DNA of 64,000 nt from Gentiana macrophylla. Its lineage: Eukaryota > Streptophyta > Magnoliopsida > Gentianales > Gentianaceae. This document shows positions 36,738-48,763 of this stretch, in pieces (the first letter of the stretch is position 1; the number at the start of each line of letters is the position of its first letter). The notes beneath the pieces are model-generated. The model searched no databases and was not told the DNA's origin. It saw nothing but the letters and a program-made list of their open reading frames with translations. Where the stretch lies: NCBI GenBank assembly GCA_026214975.1, contig CM047814.1, forward strand, positions 19,119,541 through 19,183,540, in the 5' to 3' direction. A program made the position numbers and the translations under genes.

Positions 36738-37807
36738 AATAGCGCCGTAAAATTGGTTTTGTATATTTCCAACAGTATAATTGGATGATCAAGGATATGC
36801 AATCTGTGGACCGGTCCGTAACTCCATGGCTAGTTTTTATGGGTAAGTAATGACTAATTACAGCGAGCTATTTTACGTACCCTTCTTTTTCTGGCATGAA
36901 ATATGAAAATAAAAGTGACTTATAAATTAACGCTTACCATCTTTCTTTACAGGGCACAGGCCAATGTATTCCTCCAGCGATGGAAACATTATACTTCCAA
37001 ACGTTGATAAAAAATTTGTGAATGCAGTTGAACCATTGCTTATTTCTAACAAGGTGATGATTACATAGGATTCTGTATGCAAATACCGTAGTACGTAGTA
37101 TCCCACGTTCGAAAAGTTAGACAACAAAAAGTGTATATGAATATAAAGTGATTACAGATATTTTCATTGGTTACTGATTAGAGACTAATTAACCGTGATT
37201 TTTACAGGTTGATGTGGTTCTCTCGGGCCATGTTCATAACTATGAGAGAACATGTGCTGTCTATCAACGTAACTGCAACGCGATGCCTAAGAAAGATGCA
37301 AATGGAATCGATACATATTACAATTCTAATTACTCTGCACCAGTTCATGCTATTATTGGGATGGGTGGTTTTAAGTTAGATAGCTTCTCTGATGTTGTAA
37401 GTACATGATATTTTGTGATAGTACGCGTACGTACGTGCTTGATAAATTAAAGCACGCGTACGTGTTTTGTGTTGTGACTCGTCATATCACGTATAGATAC
37501 ATGCATGTATACTTTGCTTCAACACTAACATATCTCTTGGACATGGACATGGACACAGGCGAATAGTTGGAGTTTGGTACGCGCAGCCATGTTTGGTTAT
37601 GTTAGAGTTCATGCCACAAAGACGGAGTTGGCATTCGAGGTAATAATATACAATTTTTTGTACCTAACTCTCAACACCACATCATCATATGCAGCATTTT
37701 TCCAACATCTTTTGAAATCTGAGGAAATTTCTTGTTCTTTTTTGTTGTTTCAGTTTGTGAATGCAAATACATCAACTGTTGAAGACAGCTTTCGGATCGT
37801 GAAATGA
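25396..37807 (+). CDS. PAP27: Purple acid phosphatase, PAP1/PAP27 type, 13 exons, with one frameshift
   Basis: Exons: 25396-25733, 25848-25935, 35011-35283, 35407-35518, 35712-35826, 35947-36078, 36179-36366, 36453-36639, 36776-36842, 36953-37053, 37208-37396, 37559-37639, 37754-37807. About 641 residues once the frameshift is allowed for. An N-terminal hydrophobic signal peptide suggests secretion. Metal-site motifs in order: GDMG, GDISYA, GNHE, GHRPMYSS and SGHVHNYER, so a two-metal phosphoesterase fold is clear; the family has phosphatase or nucleotide phosphodiesterase members and some annotated inactive. Exon lengths sum to 1,925, one short of a multiple of three. The missing base lies near 36040, directly after GDMG. 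Intron 2 is 9,075 bp because of transposons. A TATA-like ctatatataca is at about 25284. The gene symbol is by similarity of family. Confidence 0.85.
27370..27639. mobile_element. Stowaway MITE 1
   Basis: Inverted ends ctacatccgtcttaaaat and, inverted, cctccgctcaaaatataagt, flanked by TA (27368-27369, 27640-27641). 270 bp, non-coding. Confidence 0.85.
29119..29229. repeat. Tandem duplication of about 55 bp
   Basis: Two copies of a unit with (aat)n and ggaaatgraagacaataaat, flanked by the inverted pair acgacggaataaag (29106) and ctttattccgtcg (29165). Confidence 0.8.
29366..29633. mobile_element. Stowaway MITE 2
   Basis: Ends catcctccgtttcaaatta and, inverted, ctccctccatcccataata, flanked by TA on both sides. 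268 bp. The termini differ from those of MITE 1, so it is a different subfamily. Confidence 0.88.
29850..30223 (-). repeat. 3' LTR of copia 1
   Basis: Differs from its partner by a handful of substitutions and 1- to 4-bp indels, such as an extra attaat-type block near 29935. Confidence 0.93.
30231..34440 (-). pseudogene. Copia 1 gag-pol, broken by frameshifts
   Basis: Read downwards from 34440: Gag N-terminus (34440-33967), then a frame change near 33985, zinc knuckle CDFCGVQGHISKIC (about 33600), protease with WIMDTGASNH (about 33465), integrase with HxxxH...CESCQLGK and core (to 32463), a break near 32400-32460, a further frame change within the integrase-RT linker (about 31750-31800), reverse transcriptase start, another shift at about 31330, then YVDDMLVTG and RNase H to 30231. 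At least four separate breaks, so no single polyprotein can be made in spite of the young LTRs. Confidence 0.9.
34488..34857 (-). repeat. 5' LTR of copia 1
   Basis: 370 bp, next to the primer binding site on its left side in window coordinates. Confidence 0.93.
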
Positions 37808-39399
37808 TGAGCAGAGAAAGTGAAGATATGTAGTCTTTAGCTGTACAGAAACATCAAACAGAAGAAAATTCATTGCAAATGATGGCCTATATATAACCAA
37901 AGGTTTTGATTTAGTGATACCTAAAGTTTAATTGTAAACATGATGAAAGATGTATATGACACAAGGCCTATGCCAATTGTTACAGAAATGCCTCCAAAAA
38001 AAAAAAAATCGAACGCTCAAAAAGAATTTGAAAATCTCTCAAACGAGACAGTATTTCGTGTACTTGAGTTGTTCCCATATTGTTTTTCTTTTGTTTTAGA
38101 TATTAGTATGACCCGACTTAATACACGCGACACTTATCGGGCCAAAAGTAGAATACCAGAGGTCATTCCAACTAATGGGTCAACATGAGCTCGGTTCAAT
38201 ATTGTGCTTATATTGGAAGACTTCAAACAAAGATTACTTCCGGGGCAGCACAAGTTGCCCCATCATGATACTACCAACATGACGTAGACCGTCCTCTGTC
38301 CGACATGACGCGTGTCGTCCTATGTCTTATATGGCCAGCTTGGCCAGGGGCGTCCCTGTTCAAATTTAGGCTCGGGGCCAAAAATAAAATTAGGGGCCCT
38401 TCGAAAAAAAAGCAGAAACAAAATGTGTATAAAAAATAAAACAAAAATCTTGCGTGAGATAGTCATGGATTTGGAAGAAAAAAATACTTATTCGACTTCA
38501 AATGGTCTGGTTTATAAAAAAACAAAAATTATTGTATCTAGCGAAGGTCAAACCAGCCTCACCGTATACAGTATCTTAAGTCTTTAACAATTAAGTCTAC
38601 ATTCCTTTGTTCTTATAAATACTGATTATATATAATATTAAGTCGAAAATTTGTGTAGAAGCGCCAAATTTATTGATTTTGAGCTCAGCCCGGCATTATG
38701 CCCTACTGCTCTGCGCGCTTCGAGCTTGGCGAAAGACATACATGGCCTATTTTGCCGACATGGTGCAGGTTCACCTTACAATCACTTCAGGACAAGTTGG
38801 TCCCGACTTCGAAGGACGGTTACACCAACTCAACCGGACAAAGCGCCCACAATCTCGTAACTATTCCGTGAACGTTCCCATTAGAGTCATGATTGTCTCA
38901 TAACGGTTCCATGCTCCAAACACACCATTAATGGTAGTATGACCAACTCCCCCATATATAGGTGTACACCGTCCTTATTTTTTAGAACTACGTTCAGATT
39001 GATCTCAATTACTCCGGGTACGTAGACGGTCTTAACTGACACAATCAGATTCCTTAATCAAATTATTCAGTAATTCCTTCCTACCACCTTGCTCAATCAT
39101 GGAATCATTGGTCGGATCATCATCTCGAGGTTCAATTACGAATAATAACCCAATTTTGGTTCAGACGATTTACGGTATCACCAGTTCTCTCAGTATGGTT
39201 GCATCCGGCAGCAAGCTAGTAGTGTCTTCTGGATGTCCGGGCGTTTTCGGACGATTGCCCAAAGTCCCAAACGTATTTTTCTTGTTGTTTAATATTTCTT
39301 TCGTTTCGGTGTAAAAAAAAAGTAAAATAATGATACAGGTATAACGGTTGTGATACAACGAGCGGCACAACGTGAATTCATGCGAGATTACACCACGCT
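37808..39399. other. Intergenic: phosphatase 3' end and old repeat DNA
   Basis: 38330-38420 has a GGCCAGGGGCGTCCCTG motif of hAT-like look. 38680-39120 is GC-richer and LTR-like with a TATA-type catatatagg at about 38952, but no paired end is found. Short frames at 38312-38903 and 39099-39314 have no recognised domain. No gene supported. Confidence 0.4.
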
Positions 39400-39401
39400 C
39401 C

Positions 39402-39728
39402 GTTTGTTTTGGCCGGAGTTTTTTTGGGCGTTTTTTTTAAATCACATCACAAATCATTTCTTACAATTCTCTCACCAATCAAATCTTATTCTGAAATAAA
39501 AATATTAAATCATCTCTCATCATTTCACTTTATCAACTTTATTACATTTTTTACCATTATTTTATTCATTATTCTACTTTATTTCACCAATCATTTCATA
39601 ATCTACACCAATCATTATTCTACTTTATTTTACCCATTCAACTTTCTAATCATTATTTCAATCACTTTATCAAAAAAAGCTCCAAAAAAAACTCCCAAAA
39701 AAACTCCAACCCAAAACAAACACAACCG
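39402..39728. mobile_element. MITE with TTTGTTTTGG termini
   Basis: Left end cgtttgttttggccggag and, inverted, right end tgtttgttttgggttggag continue in parallel for about 30 bases. CGCTC stands on both sides (39397-39401 and just after the right end), a possible target duplication. Interior AT-rich, non-coding. Confidence 0.65.
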
Positions 39729-39937
39729 CTCCTCAGGCTTATCAACCGCCACATCAAAATAAATAAATAAAAATAAATAAAAAAGACGGTCGACCACCAC
39801 ATCAACCGCTCCTCAGGCTTATCCCTCTCCCGCCACCATCTTCGTCACTCTTCGATGTATCTGCAATTCATACTATACTAGTCTAGTTGTGAAAATGGTT
39901 TACACCATTTGATTTTCACTTCAGATTTTCTTCTTTT
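39729..39937 (+). promoter_or_regulatory. Upstream region of the MnmG gene
   Basis: Contains the direct repeat accgctcctcaggcttatc (about 39726 and 39806) and an AAATAAATAA run. Probably leader and core promoter, since the gene starts at 39938. No clear TATA box. Confidence 0.35.
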
Positions 39938-42900
39938 ATGGCTACTGCTTTGTCTCTTAGTTTAACTCGGCTTTCCTGTTGCCTCCCTTCCTCCTCCTCT
40001 TCTTCTTCTTATTCTTTAAGTTTCTTTCCTCGCCGTTTTCATCTCCTATTCAATAACCCTCACGATTCTCTCAAATTTAACTTTCATCTCCACACCCCTC
40101 GTCGGAAAGTTTCCTTATTTAACTCCAGATATCGGCGACGTTTCACCAATCTCAGGGCTTTTAGTTCTGCTGGTAAATTTCATTTTTCTGTATAACCCTT
40201 TTAGTCATTCAGGCTTTTAATCGAACAGGCTGTGTTATATGCCGACACTCTGTGGATGGACACTTCATATTGTAATTATTTTTAAGTCCAACATTCAAGT
40301 TCCACCTTTTCTGATGGATTTTGTAATTTGGTTAAGGGAATTGATGTTTTTCAAGGTTATTATTGAGTTTCCTGGTGCGTCTTTGTTGAATGCTGAATTA
40401 AGAAGTTTAGTGGGCTTTGTGTAGGTGAGGCTAGTCATGATGAAAATGCAAGTGAAAGCTACGATGTCATAGTGGTAGGAGGTGGGCATGCTGGCTGTGA
40501 AGCTGCACTTGCATCTGCTCGATTAGGGGCGAAAACCCTTCTTTTGACTCTTAATATCGACCGCATTGCTTGGCAGGTTAGTTTATTGAAACTTTCGTAA
40601 TGATTTTGGACCTCATAGGCATTGCAGAACCATACAGAAAATTATGTTGAGCTTTTTTTCAGCCTTGTAATCCAGCTGTGGGTGGACCAGCAAAGTCCCA
40701 GCTAGTACATGAAGTGGATGCACTTGGCGGTGATATTGGAAAGGTAGCTGATAGGTAAACTTTAGCTGTGGCGCTCGGTATCTTCACCTATTGATGTAAT
40801 AGGGGATCCAACTGAGTACCTTTGTTTCACAGAGTTAAAGGATTTGTTGATTTCTGGTTTAGTTTTTCTTACTGAAAAGTTAGTCTGATGCTTATTAAAG
40901 ACCAATATTCCTTCCCACAGCAATTATTCATTCATGGGATTGGGATTCATTAGAATCTAGTGGAAAATATTCAGCAATACCTGTCATGTTAATATTGTCA
41001 GATTTTTATATGATTTAGAATCTAGGTTTACTGTGCACTAAGGTGAATTTACAAATTAGCTGCCGAAAATTTACATGCTACTGCACGCCACCCGAAAAGA
41101 TTCCCCCCCCAAAAAAAAATTTAAAATGAGATGAGCCCAAGTGATGAATTGAAGAAATACGAGGAGAGAACTTGTTTTGCAACTTCTTTTCAGAAAAAAA
41201 ATTTGTTATTGAATTGGGTGATGGTTTCAATGCAGGTGTTATTTGCAAAAACGAGTCCTTAATGTCTCAAGAGGACCTGCAGTTAGGGCATTGCGAGCAC
41301 AGACTGATAAGAGGGAATATGCTTTGGAAATGCAAAAGATTGTGGAGAGGTAATCTCAAATGCACAACCCTTATACCGACTGTTAGAGTCGATATCAGAC
41401 ACAGAAATGATAGCTGTCTGTCAGTCTACTAATCATTAACTTTAATTTCAGTACGCCAAGGCTATCAATTAGAGAGGCAATGGTTACAGACCTTTTATTG
41501 GGAAAGAACGACAATATTGAGGGTGTTTGTACATTCTTTGGCATGAATTTCTATGCACCTTCTGTGGTTCTCACTACTGGCACTTTCATGAGTGGTAAAA
41601 TTTGGGTTGGTAGAACATCTATGCCTGCTGGAAGGGCTGGTGAGTCAGCTTCAATTGGTTTAACAGAAAACTTGCAGCGCCTTGGCTTTGAAACCGATCG
41701 GTTGAAAACTGGCACACCTGCCCGTGTGGACATACGCTCTGTAGATTTCTCTGGACTGGAACCCCAGCATGGAGATGAAGAGGTCCTACTTTTGTCTGTG
41801 GTTGATGCTTAAGTTTGTCTCATTATAAATTCTCTACGATGTATGTCTAGGGGTTGTGCTAATCTCGTTTGAAATAACTATTAATAACTATTTAGATCAT
41901 GCTTTCCATGCGTAACAATGATGAACAGGTTAGTTGGTTTAGTTTTGATCCGGAGTATCACATAGAAAGAGAACAGATGTGCTGCTATCTGACGCGCACT
42001 ACAAAGAGAACTCATGATATTATCAATGAGAATCTGCATGAGACTCCAACTTATGGAGGATGGGTTGAAGCTAAGGGACCTAGATACTGCCCCTCCATTG
42101 AAGATAAAGTATGCCTCATGGCTCATGCTAATCATGTTACCTTCTGTTTGTTTTTGCTTTTCGTTTTCATCACCATATCTTATCTCATGTTATTCGCTTC
42201 TGCTACCTGCTGGTTTGATTGTTGAAGATTGTGAGGTTTAAAGATAAAGAGTCGCATCAAATATTTCTTGAGCCAGAAGGTCGAACTGTTCCTGAGCTCT
42301 ATGTACAGGTTCGTCTCTAATGAGTTTCTCTTAGTTTGATTGTGATACGGAATTGGCCCTAGGTCATGTGTAGCTAGATATACTGCCAAAGATTAACTCC
42401 TAGGAACTATACTAGCAAAAAAATTACTCCAATTTCAAATGCCATTTGATTACTATGAGCAAGATTTTCATGCCCAGGTAGTGATTATTTTAGCCATTCA
42501 AAATTTGAAATAATCTACCATAACCCTTTCTACTAGGAACAAATGTAGCATTCTGTGTTACAGAATGTGCTTTCTTCTAGTTATTGCGCTTGCTAGATTG
42601 GCAGATAGATCTTGTTTTGATGATCAAGGGTTATCATCATCATCATCATTATTATCATTACTACTATTGCTTATACTGCTACTATGTTGATCAAGTGTTT
42701 TGTGTTTTTTTTTTTTTTTGAATTAGTTATGGATGTCAAATAATCTTGTTCCTGGGAAAAGGACAGCAAATTTTCTGTTATTCATCCAGTTTTGATTAAT
42801 GCTTATTGTTCTGAACTGTTGGTTTGTAATTCCTGGCTGATTTAATTATTATATACCGAAAAGCAGACTTTGTTTGTTACCTTTAGGCATTATTTCATCT

Positions 42901-45900
42901 TCTTTAGCAAACTAACAAGTTCAATTGGACTGGACAGCTAACAAACTATGTGCGTCTCCTAGTCTCTTTTTTTGAACCTTATTTTTCTGTGTGAATTCAT
43001 CTTGCTCTTGTTGTAGGGTTTCTCAACTGGTTTACCGGAAAGATTGCAGTTACCGCTCTTGAGGACATTACCTGGACTTGAAAACTGTTCAATGCTGAGG
43101 CCTGCTTATGCTGTAGAGTATGATTACTTGCCAGCGCATCAGTGTAATAGGTCACTGATGACTAAGAAGATTGAAGGGCTTTTTTTCTCTGGTCAAATAA
43201 ATGGGACAACAGGGTACGAAGAAGCTGCTGCCCAGGTAGTGACAGTTTTACTGATAAAATCGTCTCGATGCATTTCATTTCTTTGTTAAATCAGCCGCGA
43301 CTAGTGCATCTTACAAAAAAATGTTTTTCACCTTTCAATAGGGGATTATTTCTGGAATTAATGCTGCTAGGCATTCAGAAGGAAAACCGCTCATTGTTCT
43401 TGAGAGGGAAAGCAGTTTTATAGGGACATTGATTGACGATCTAGTCACCAAAGATCTTCGGGAACCGTATCGAATGTTGACAAGGTTAGTAAAATAAATG
43501 ATAGAGGACGGGGTACCAGTAGTTCTTTGAATCTCGGGTACAATAGGTTGTTGTTGTTTTTTTTTTTTTTTTTTTTTTTTTTTTCCCAAATGCCCTATCA
43601 GGACAATCTACATAGGGTGGCATTTGTGCAAGTTCACTCATTTTTCTGAATAACCTACAGAAACTTTGGTGTTTTAAAATGCAGCGTTTAGTTTTCTTAC
43701 TTCCCTGCCCCTTGGTATGCTAGTCGTAATTTAAGGGCAAAAACCCAATTTTAAATCATTCTTATATAGTGTTTAGTTTAGTGGAAACATCTTGAATTAT
43801 GTTTAATTTGCATGTGATAGCTTTGTTGACATCTTTCTTCTTCAGACCGCCTGATATTTCTCTGCTATGGTTTCTCCCTTTCTCTCTCTCTCTCTCTCTT
43901 TTTCTTCTCTAGTCGCTCAGAACATCGTCTACTTCTCCGATCTGATAATGCTGATAGCCGTCTCACACCTCTTGGACGGGAAATTGGTCTGATAGATGAT
44001 AGACGCTGGAAAATATATGAAGACAAGCAGGCTCGCATTTTGGAAGAAAAAAAGCGACTAAAAATTACCAGGATTTCAGGTTAGAGGCTTGTTATTTTGG
44101 GGGGCACAAAAATGGGGTAGCTTTATACCTCTATTTGTATAAATTAAATATATAAAGCTTCTAGGTCTTCTTTACATCATTTTAATCATTATACGACATC
44201 CCAGAGGCACTGACCCACGTTACAAACCTTGAAAGCATCATAAAGCAAACTTTGTTAAATGTAATGCATTCGTCATCTTATTTTAACAAGATACGTTACT
44301 CTTTAGGAAGCATAATATACAGCCTAACACAAAAGGCTCGTCTTTTTTTTAGACTTGGTTTGGATAGGCATAAACCCATTGTTTGGAAAGGTGAACTGTG
44401 GAAATGGTGAGCTGCAAGAGCCCAATAACTCACGTCTTTTTTGATTAACGTGCAGTAAAATACTTGGAAAGTGCCGTGCCTTATATTGATATGCATATCA
44501 AATTGTCACTACGTGAAAGTAGTGGTTACGACAGTTTATTTTAAGGGTATTTGAAGAATGAAATAAAAGTTTCCCAGTTATGATAAAGAATACCAAACGA
44601 AAGGAATGCTGTGACGTGTCTCTTTTCCTTCACACGCTTAAACTCCTGATAGTTAATAGCCACTATTATATTGTCTGATGTTGAAGTTAATTGTGTTTAA
44701 CATGTATATTACCTACCTCCCCAATAGCTTAAGCTTTTGGGAGAGATGAATATTCAACACCTGATATGGGCCACTCATTCATCAGTATAGTAAACAATGA
44801 TTGAAAGCTTCGATGCACAACTGGTTTATGCCACTCCAAGAAAGCAGCAAACTATAGCCATTGTATTTGAATTATGACTTTTTTGAGAATATTTAACTTC
44901 ACTAATTATCATTCCTTCGTTTGGAGACTTCTGCACCTGTAAAATGTGTCGCCATGTGACCGGAGACTACAAGTTCAATCCATTGAAGTAGTCTTTTATA
45001 CTTTATAGATATCCAAGCATACAGTAAATCTAAATGATTCAGTCCTTTCCCCGGACCCTGCATACACGGGATGCTTTCATGCACCAGGTTATCATTTATT
45101 CTTCCTTCAAGTACATTTGCTTTTGGTAGTTGTCAAGGTGCTCACCTAGGTGACACCTAGGTGAGAGTTGAGGTTGTAGCGCCTAGGTTGGGGAGGGTCG
45201 CCTCAGCAAGATGTTGCACGAAAAGGAGGAGTTGCATGTATGCACATGATGAAGCTCTGACTACTTAGTACTCTTGTCTGAGTTGGTGCATGTATCGCTA
45301 GTTTAATTTGATATTATTGGTTGTTTAGGACATGCTACATATGTTGTCGCCTGCAATTGGTTTGATGTGGCTATAGCTTACGGTGCTCACAAGGCACAAT
45401 TGAGCATTTGTTTGATAGGAGTCGACCTTTTTGTAGACTTTACTGTTTTTCTCATCAATTAGCTTCTATTTTCAAATTTACTCATGATCACCTAGCATGG
45501 CTAGACAACCTAGGCGACCCAAGCTTGCCTAGGCTTTGCTTAGCGCTTTAACAGTTATGCTTATGAAACTTAGAAGTAGTAACATTTAAACATGTGCCCA
45601 ACTGCCCATAAAGCACAAAAACTGCTTTTCAGAATATCTAGAGTGGCAGGGTTTATTAACCCAGGTTGTCTGAACTTTCAGCTGCTTTTCTTTGATCGAT
45701 GTATATGTTTAATACTTACATTTGTTCGATTATATTTATATGTTGGGTGCGACTGCATTGTTTTAATTTATTTTGACATTTATATGAAAGTAGAAGTATA
45801 AGAGTCGACTACTTGTTGGGCTCTTATGCAGGTGGAGACTTGGCTGCTGAAGTTTCTCTCTTGTCCGGACAGCCGGTGAGGGATTCATCAACATTAGAAA

Positions 45901-46574
45901 GCCTTCTTAAGAAACCTCATGTGCAATACAATGTTTTTGATAAACATGGTTTCGGGAATGATCTCTTATCGAAGATCGACAAAGAATGTCTAGAGATTGA
46001 CATTAAATATGAGGGTTTTATTGCTCGACAACAAAGTCAACTCCAACAGGTTGGATAAATACTTGTGGGCTGAATTGAGATACTTTGGCAACATAAAAAG
46101 TAGTGTTCGCCCATGTTGTTACCTTAGTGAAAGAAGATTAGTTTACAATTCGGAAATTCAACATTTGTGTTTTCGTTACAGATGGTCCATCAGCAACACA
46201 AAAGGCTTCCAGAGGATATAGATTATTATGCATTAACTACTTTGTCTCTTGAAGCACGGGAGAAACTATCAAAGGTATTTCTAAAAACTATCCGATTAGT
46301 CTTTCTAAGGCAAATATACTTGATTCAGACAATTTTCAAGTAGATTTAGACATTGAAATATGTTGGTTGGTTTCACTTTCAGATACGACCGCAAACAATA
46401 GGGCAAGCAAGTAGAGTTGGTGGAGTGAATCCAGCTGACATAACAGCACTCCTGATTATCCTTGAGTCAAATAGAAGGAAATCTGTGGAAAAGAAACAGC
46501 ACCAGCTTATCACTTCTATTGCTGTGGAAGAAGAAGAAGAAGAAGAAAGCCACGAGATATCGTTAACTCATTGA
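39938..46574 (+). CDS. GIDA: Organellar tRNA uridine-34 modification enzyme MnmG/GidA, 13 exons
   Basis: Exons: 39938-40172, 40425-40576, 40663-40754, 41236-41349, 41452-41782, 41929-42108, 42228-42308, 43017-43235, 43342-43484, 43913-44079, 45832-46049, 46182-46274, 46383-46574. They join into 738 codons with no break. The first ~78 residues are rich in Ser, Arg and Phe, a typical chloroplast or mitochondrial transit peptide. Then come the FAD-binding [24 protein letters not shown], the GIDA signatures [11 protein letters not shown] and [17 protein letters not shown], and the C-terminal helical domain ([17 protein letters not shown]). In bacteria MnmG works with MnmE to place a carboxymethylaminomethyl group on U34 of tRNAs; the plant protein is inferred to do so in organelles. 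An acidic EEEEEEE tail precedes the stop. Confidence 0.95.
44080..45831 (+). other. Intron 10 of MnmG (1.75 kb)
   Basis: The longest intron of the gene. It holds a short CACCTAGGTG-rich inverted stretch (45140-45170) and related cctaggcgac text (45500-45540), suggesting an old insertion. No exon seen inside. Confidence 0.6.
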
Positions 46575-48256
46575 AAAGGCAAGCAAGCAGCTTTGAGTTT
46601 TCCATGTTTTTTCCTGTATCTGAGCAGGGATTTTTATTTTTATTTTCTTATAAAGCATGAAACCTTCAGATTGTGTGTGTGTGTTGGTGGGGTGGTGGGG
46701 GGAGGATAGAGGGGGTATTTATGAGTTGTAGGTCATTATGATAGTAGAAAAGATAAAGGAATAAAATAAGTGCATATTTCTTCGCATAGTGGAACATTTT
46801 TTTCTTCCAATTTTGCTCTCATTTGTACGTTTACGGATGTGTTTGAAAATTTGATCCAATTTTGGTTAGAATTTTTCAAAGAATTGCTACTCAATGGATC
46901 TTTCTGATGATTATTAGGGTCAAGTATGTACTACCACCGTTCGTCCGTCCCATAATGTAAGACATTAACTTTTACTGTCTCATATTGTAAGATTGAAAGT
47001 GATCAAATATTTTCCATTGAATAATAACGTGAATACAATTGAGTTTATATAGGCATACACAATCTTGAAATAGGCAAAACACAAAAATGAAATGTAGTTC
47101 GATCCTTTTAGAGTCACGTGGCCGGAACTCCAAATCACATGTATCAACCGGGATCAACAACAACAACAATAGATCATTGCTAATGATTTATTGTGTAACA
47201 TCGGAAGCTTCTACTATTTACTAATTACGTTTGTATTTATCTCATTTTCTTGTCGCCCCACCTGAGAAGATTGACATGAAGAAGACGAATTTCATGTTGT
47301 TGAAAATTTGCAACCGAAGTTGTCTTTTATTTTATATAGTTGAATAAAATGTCTCTTTTATTTTTCTATTGTAATTCATGTCAATATTTGGCAGCAGCAT
47401 CTGTTGTAGCCCTGGCTCAGTGAACCAACTTGTTTTTTTTTTTTTCTGAGTCTCTGTTTTGCTTGTCTTCTAATGTTAAAGTTTAGTTAATTTTCAGCAT
47501 GTGAACACTTATTTCCAGATAATAACTCGATATTCAGAAATGGGACAACATACTCATATGTTCTCATCCTCAATTTCGGTTTCATTTTAGTTCAATTGTT
47601 AATTTACAATTTGACCCTGAAGATATTCAATTTACTCCAAAAATCGATTGACTGTACAGTCTGTACCAACAACAATAACAGTGTCCTTATGAAGGAAAAA
47701 AAAACATTTAAGTACTTGGTCTCCCCGTTTTGTAACCAAAAAAAAAAAAAAAAAAACTCTGCCCTTTCTGCTCTCGAAATGTTCTCTTTCGGTTTTTTTA
47801 TTTTATTTATGTTTTCTTGTTTGTTTTTTCTGCTCTCAAGATTTTCAAAGACCCAAATTTCCTCGTTGATGTTCAGTTCTCGAAACATATATATTTTTGA
47901 GGGTTCAGTTCTCGAAAAAACAAATTATGGGGCAGTTCTCGACATATTCTCTTTCGTTTTCAATTTCTTTTTTTTTTAAAGGGATCGTTTTCATTTTTTA
48001 TGGGTCTTTTTTGGTTAGATTTTCTCCAGATTTAAATCCCCAATTTTCCCCGTATCTTTCATTTTTTTCCGTTAGTGACGTCCTATGACGTGGGGATTTT
48101 TTATGCCCATTTTGGTAGGAAATACTTGTGTGGTGCATTCACATGTTTGGAGAAACCGTGTATTAGAGCACTATGAACCACACCGTTTCATTTTGTATAT
48201 AAACTTATGGTTCTAATCGTTTCATCTTTCCCCATTTTGGTTACTATACTTGAAGG
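46575..48256. other. Intergenic, MnmG 3' side
   Basis: A (GT)n run passes into the G-rich ggtggggtggtggggggagg at 46670-46710, probably in the 3' UTR. 46940-47000 resembles a Stowaway left end (tccgtcccataatgtaag) without a right end. T-rich low-complexity DNA lies at 47740-48080; its open frames are not genes. 48110-48235 resembles 27830-27960, a dispersed repeat. Confidence 0.45.
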
Positions 48257-48441
48257 CAAGGGAGGATCCAAGCATCTATTTAGTTTGTGTCAATAGGATC
48301 ACCGGAACCTAAAACTACGTCTTTTAAACCACAAAATAACGTTTTTTTAACAACAAAAACATCATTTAAATACTAAAAATAATAATTTTCGGATCTCAGT
48401 AGGGTCACGTAACCCCACGCACTCAAGTAGATCCGCCTCTG
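48257..48441. mobile_element. hAT-like MITE
   Basis: Ends caagggaggatccaag and, inverted, cagaggcggatctact. Flanks cttgaagg (48249-48256) and cttgaaga (48442-48449) match at 7 of 8 bases, the hAT-size duplication. 185 bp. Confidence 0.8.
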
Positions 48442-48504
48442 CTTGAAGATGCTATTAAGTATTAACGCACTTGCACCATAAAATCTCACTTTTAACATTT
48501 TCAT

Positions 48505-48763
48505 TGTAGAAACACAACACAATGTTTCAATAGATTCAACACACATAAAGACACACTTTGTATTAGAAAGCTTTATTCTTAAGCTTCTCACTTGGTTGAT
48601 ACAATAACAAAGGTGGCTATTTATAGCCAAATAAACAGAGTGTAAACACATTTAGTCAACAATTAAAACTACACATGTTGTAATATTTTGTTAAAGTTAT
48701 CAACTGCACTACTGTATCAATTGTAGGCAGCACACCATAATTGATTTTGAGTTATGGTTCACA
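48505..48763 (-). repeat. 3' LTR of copia 2
   Basis: 259 bp, lacks the internal duplication seen in the 5' LTR. Confidence 0.9.

Noticed and set aside
47596..48088. Phe/Lys-rich proteins after MnmG
   Set aside because: Homopolymer-rich T/A sequence, open in both strands at once.
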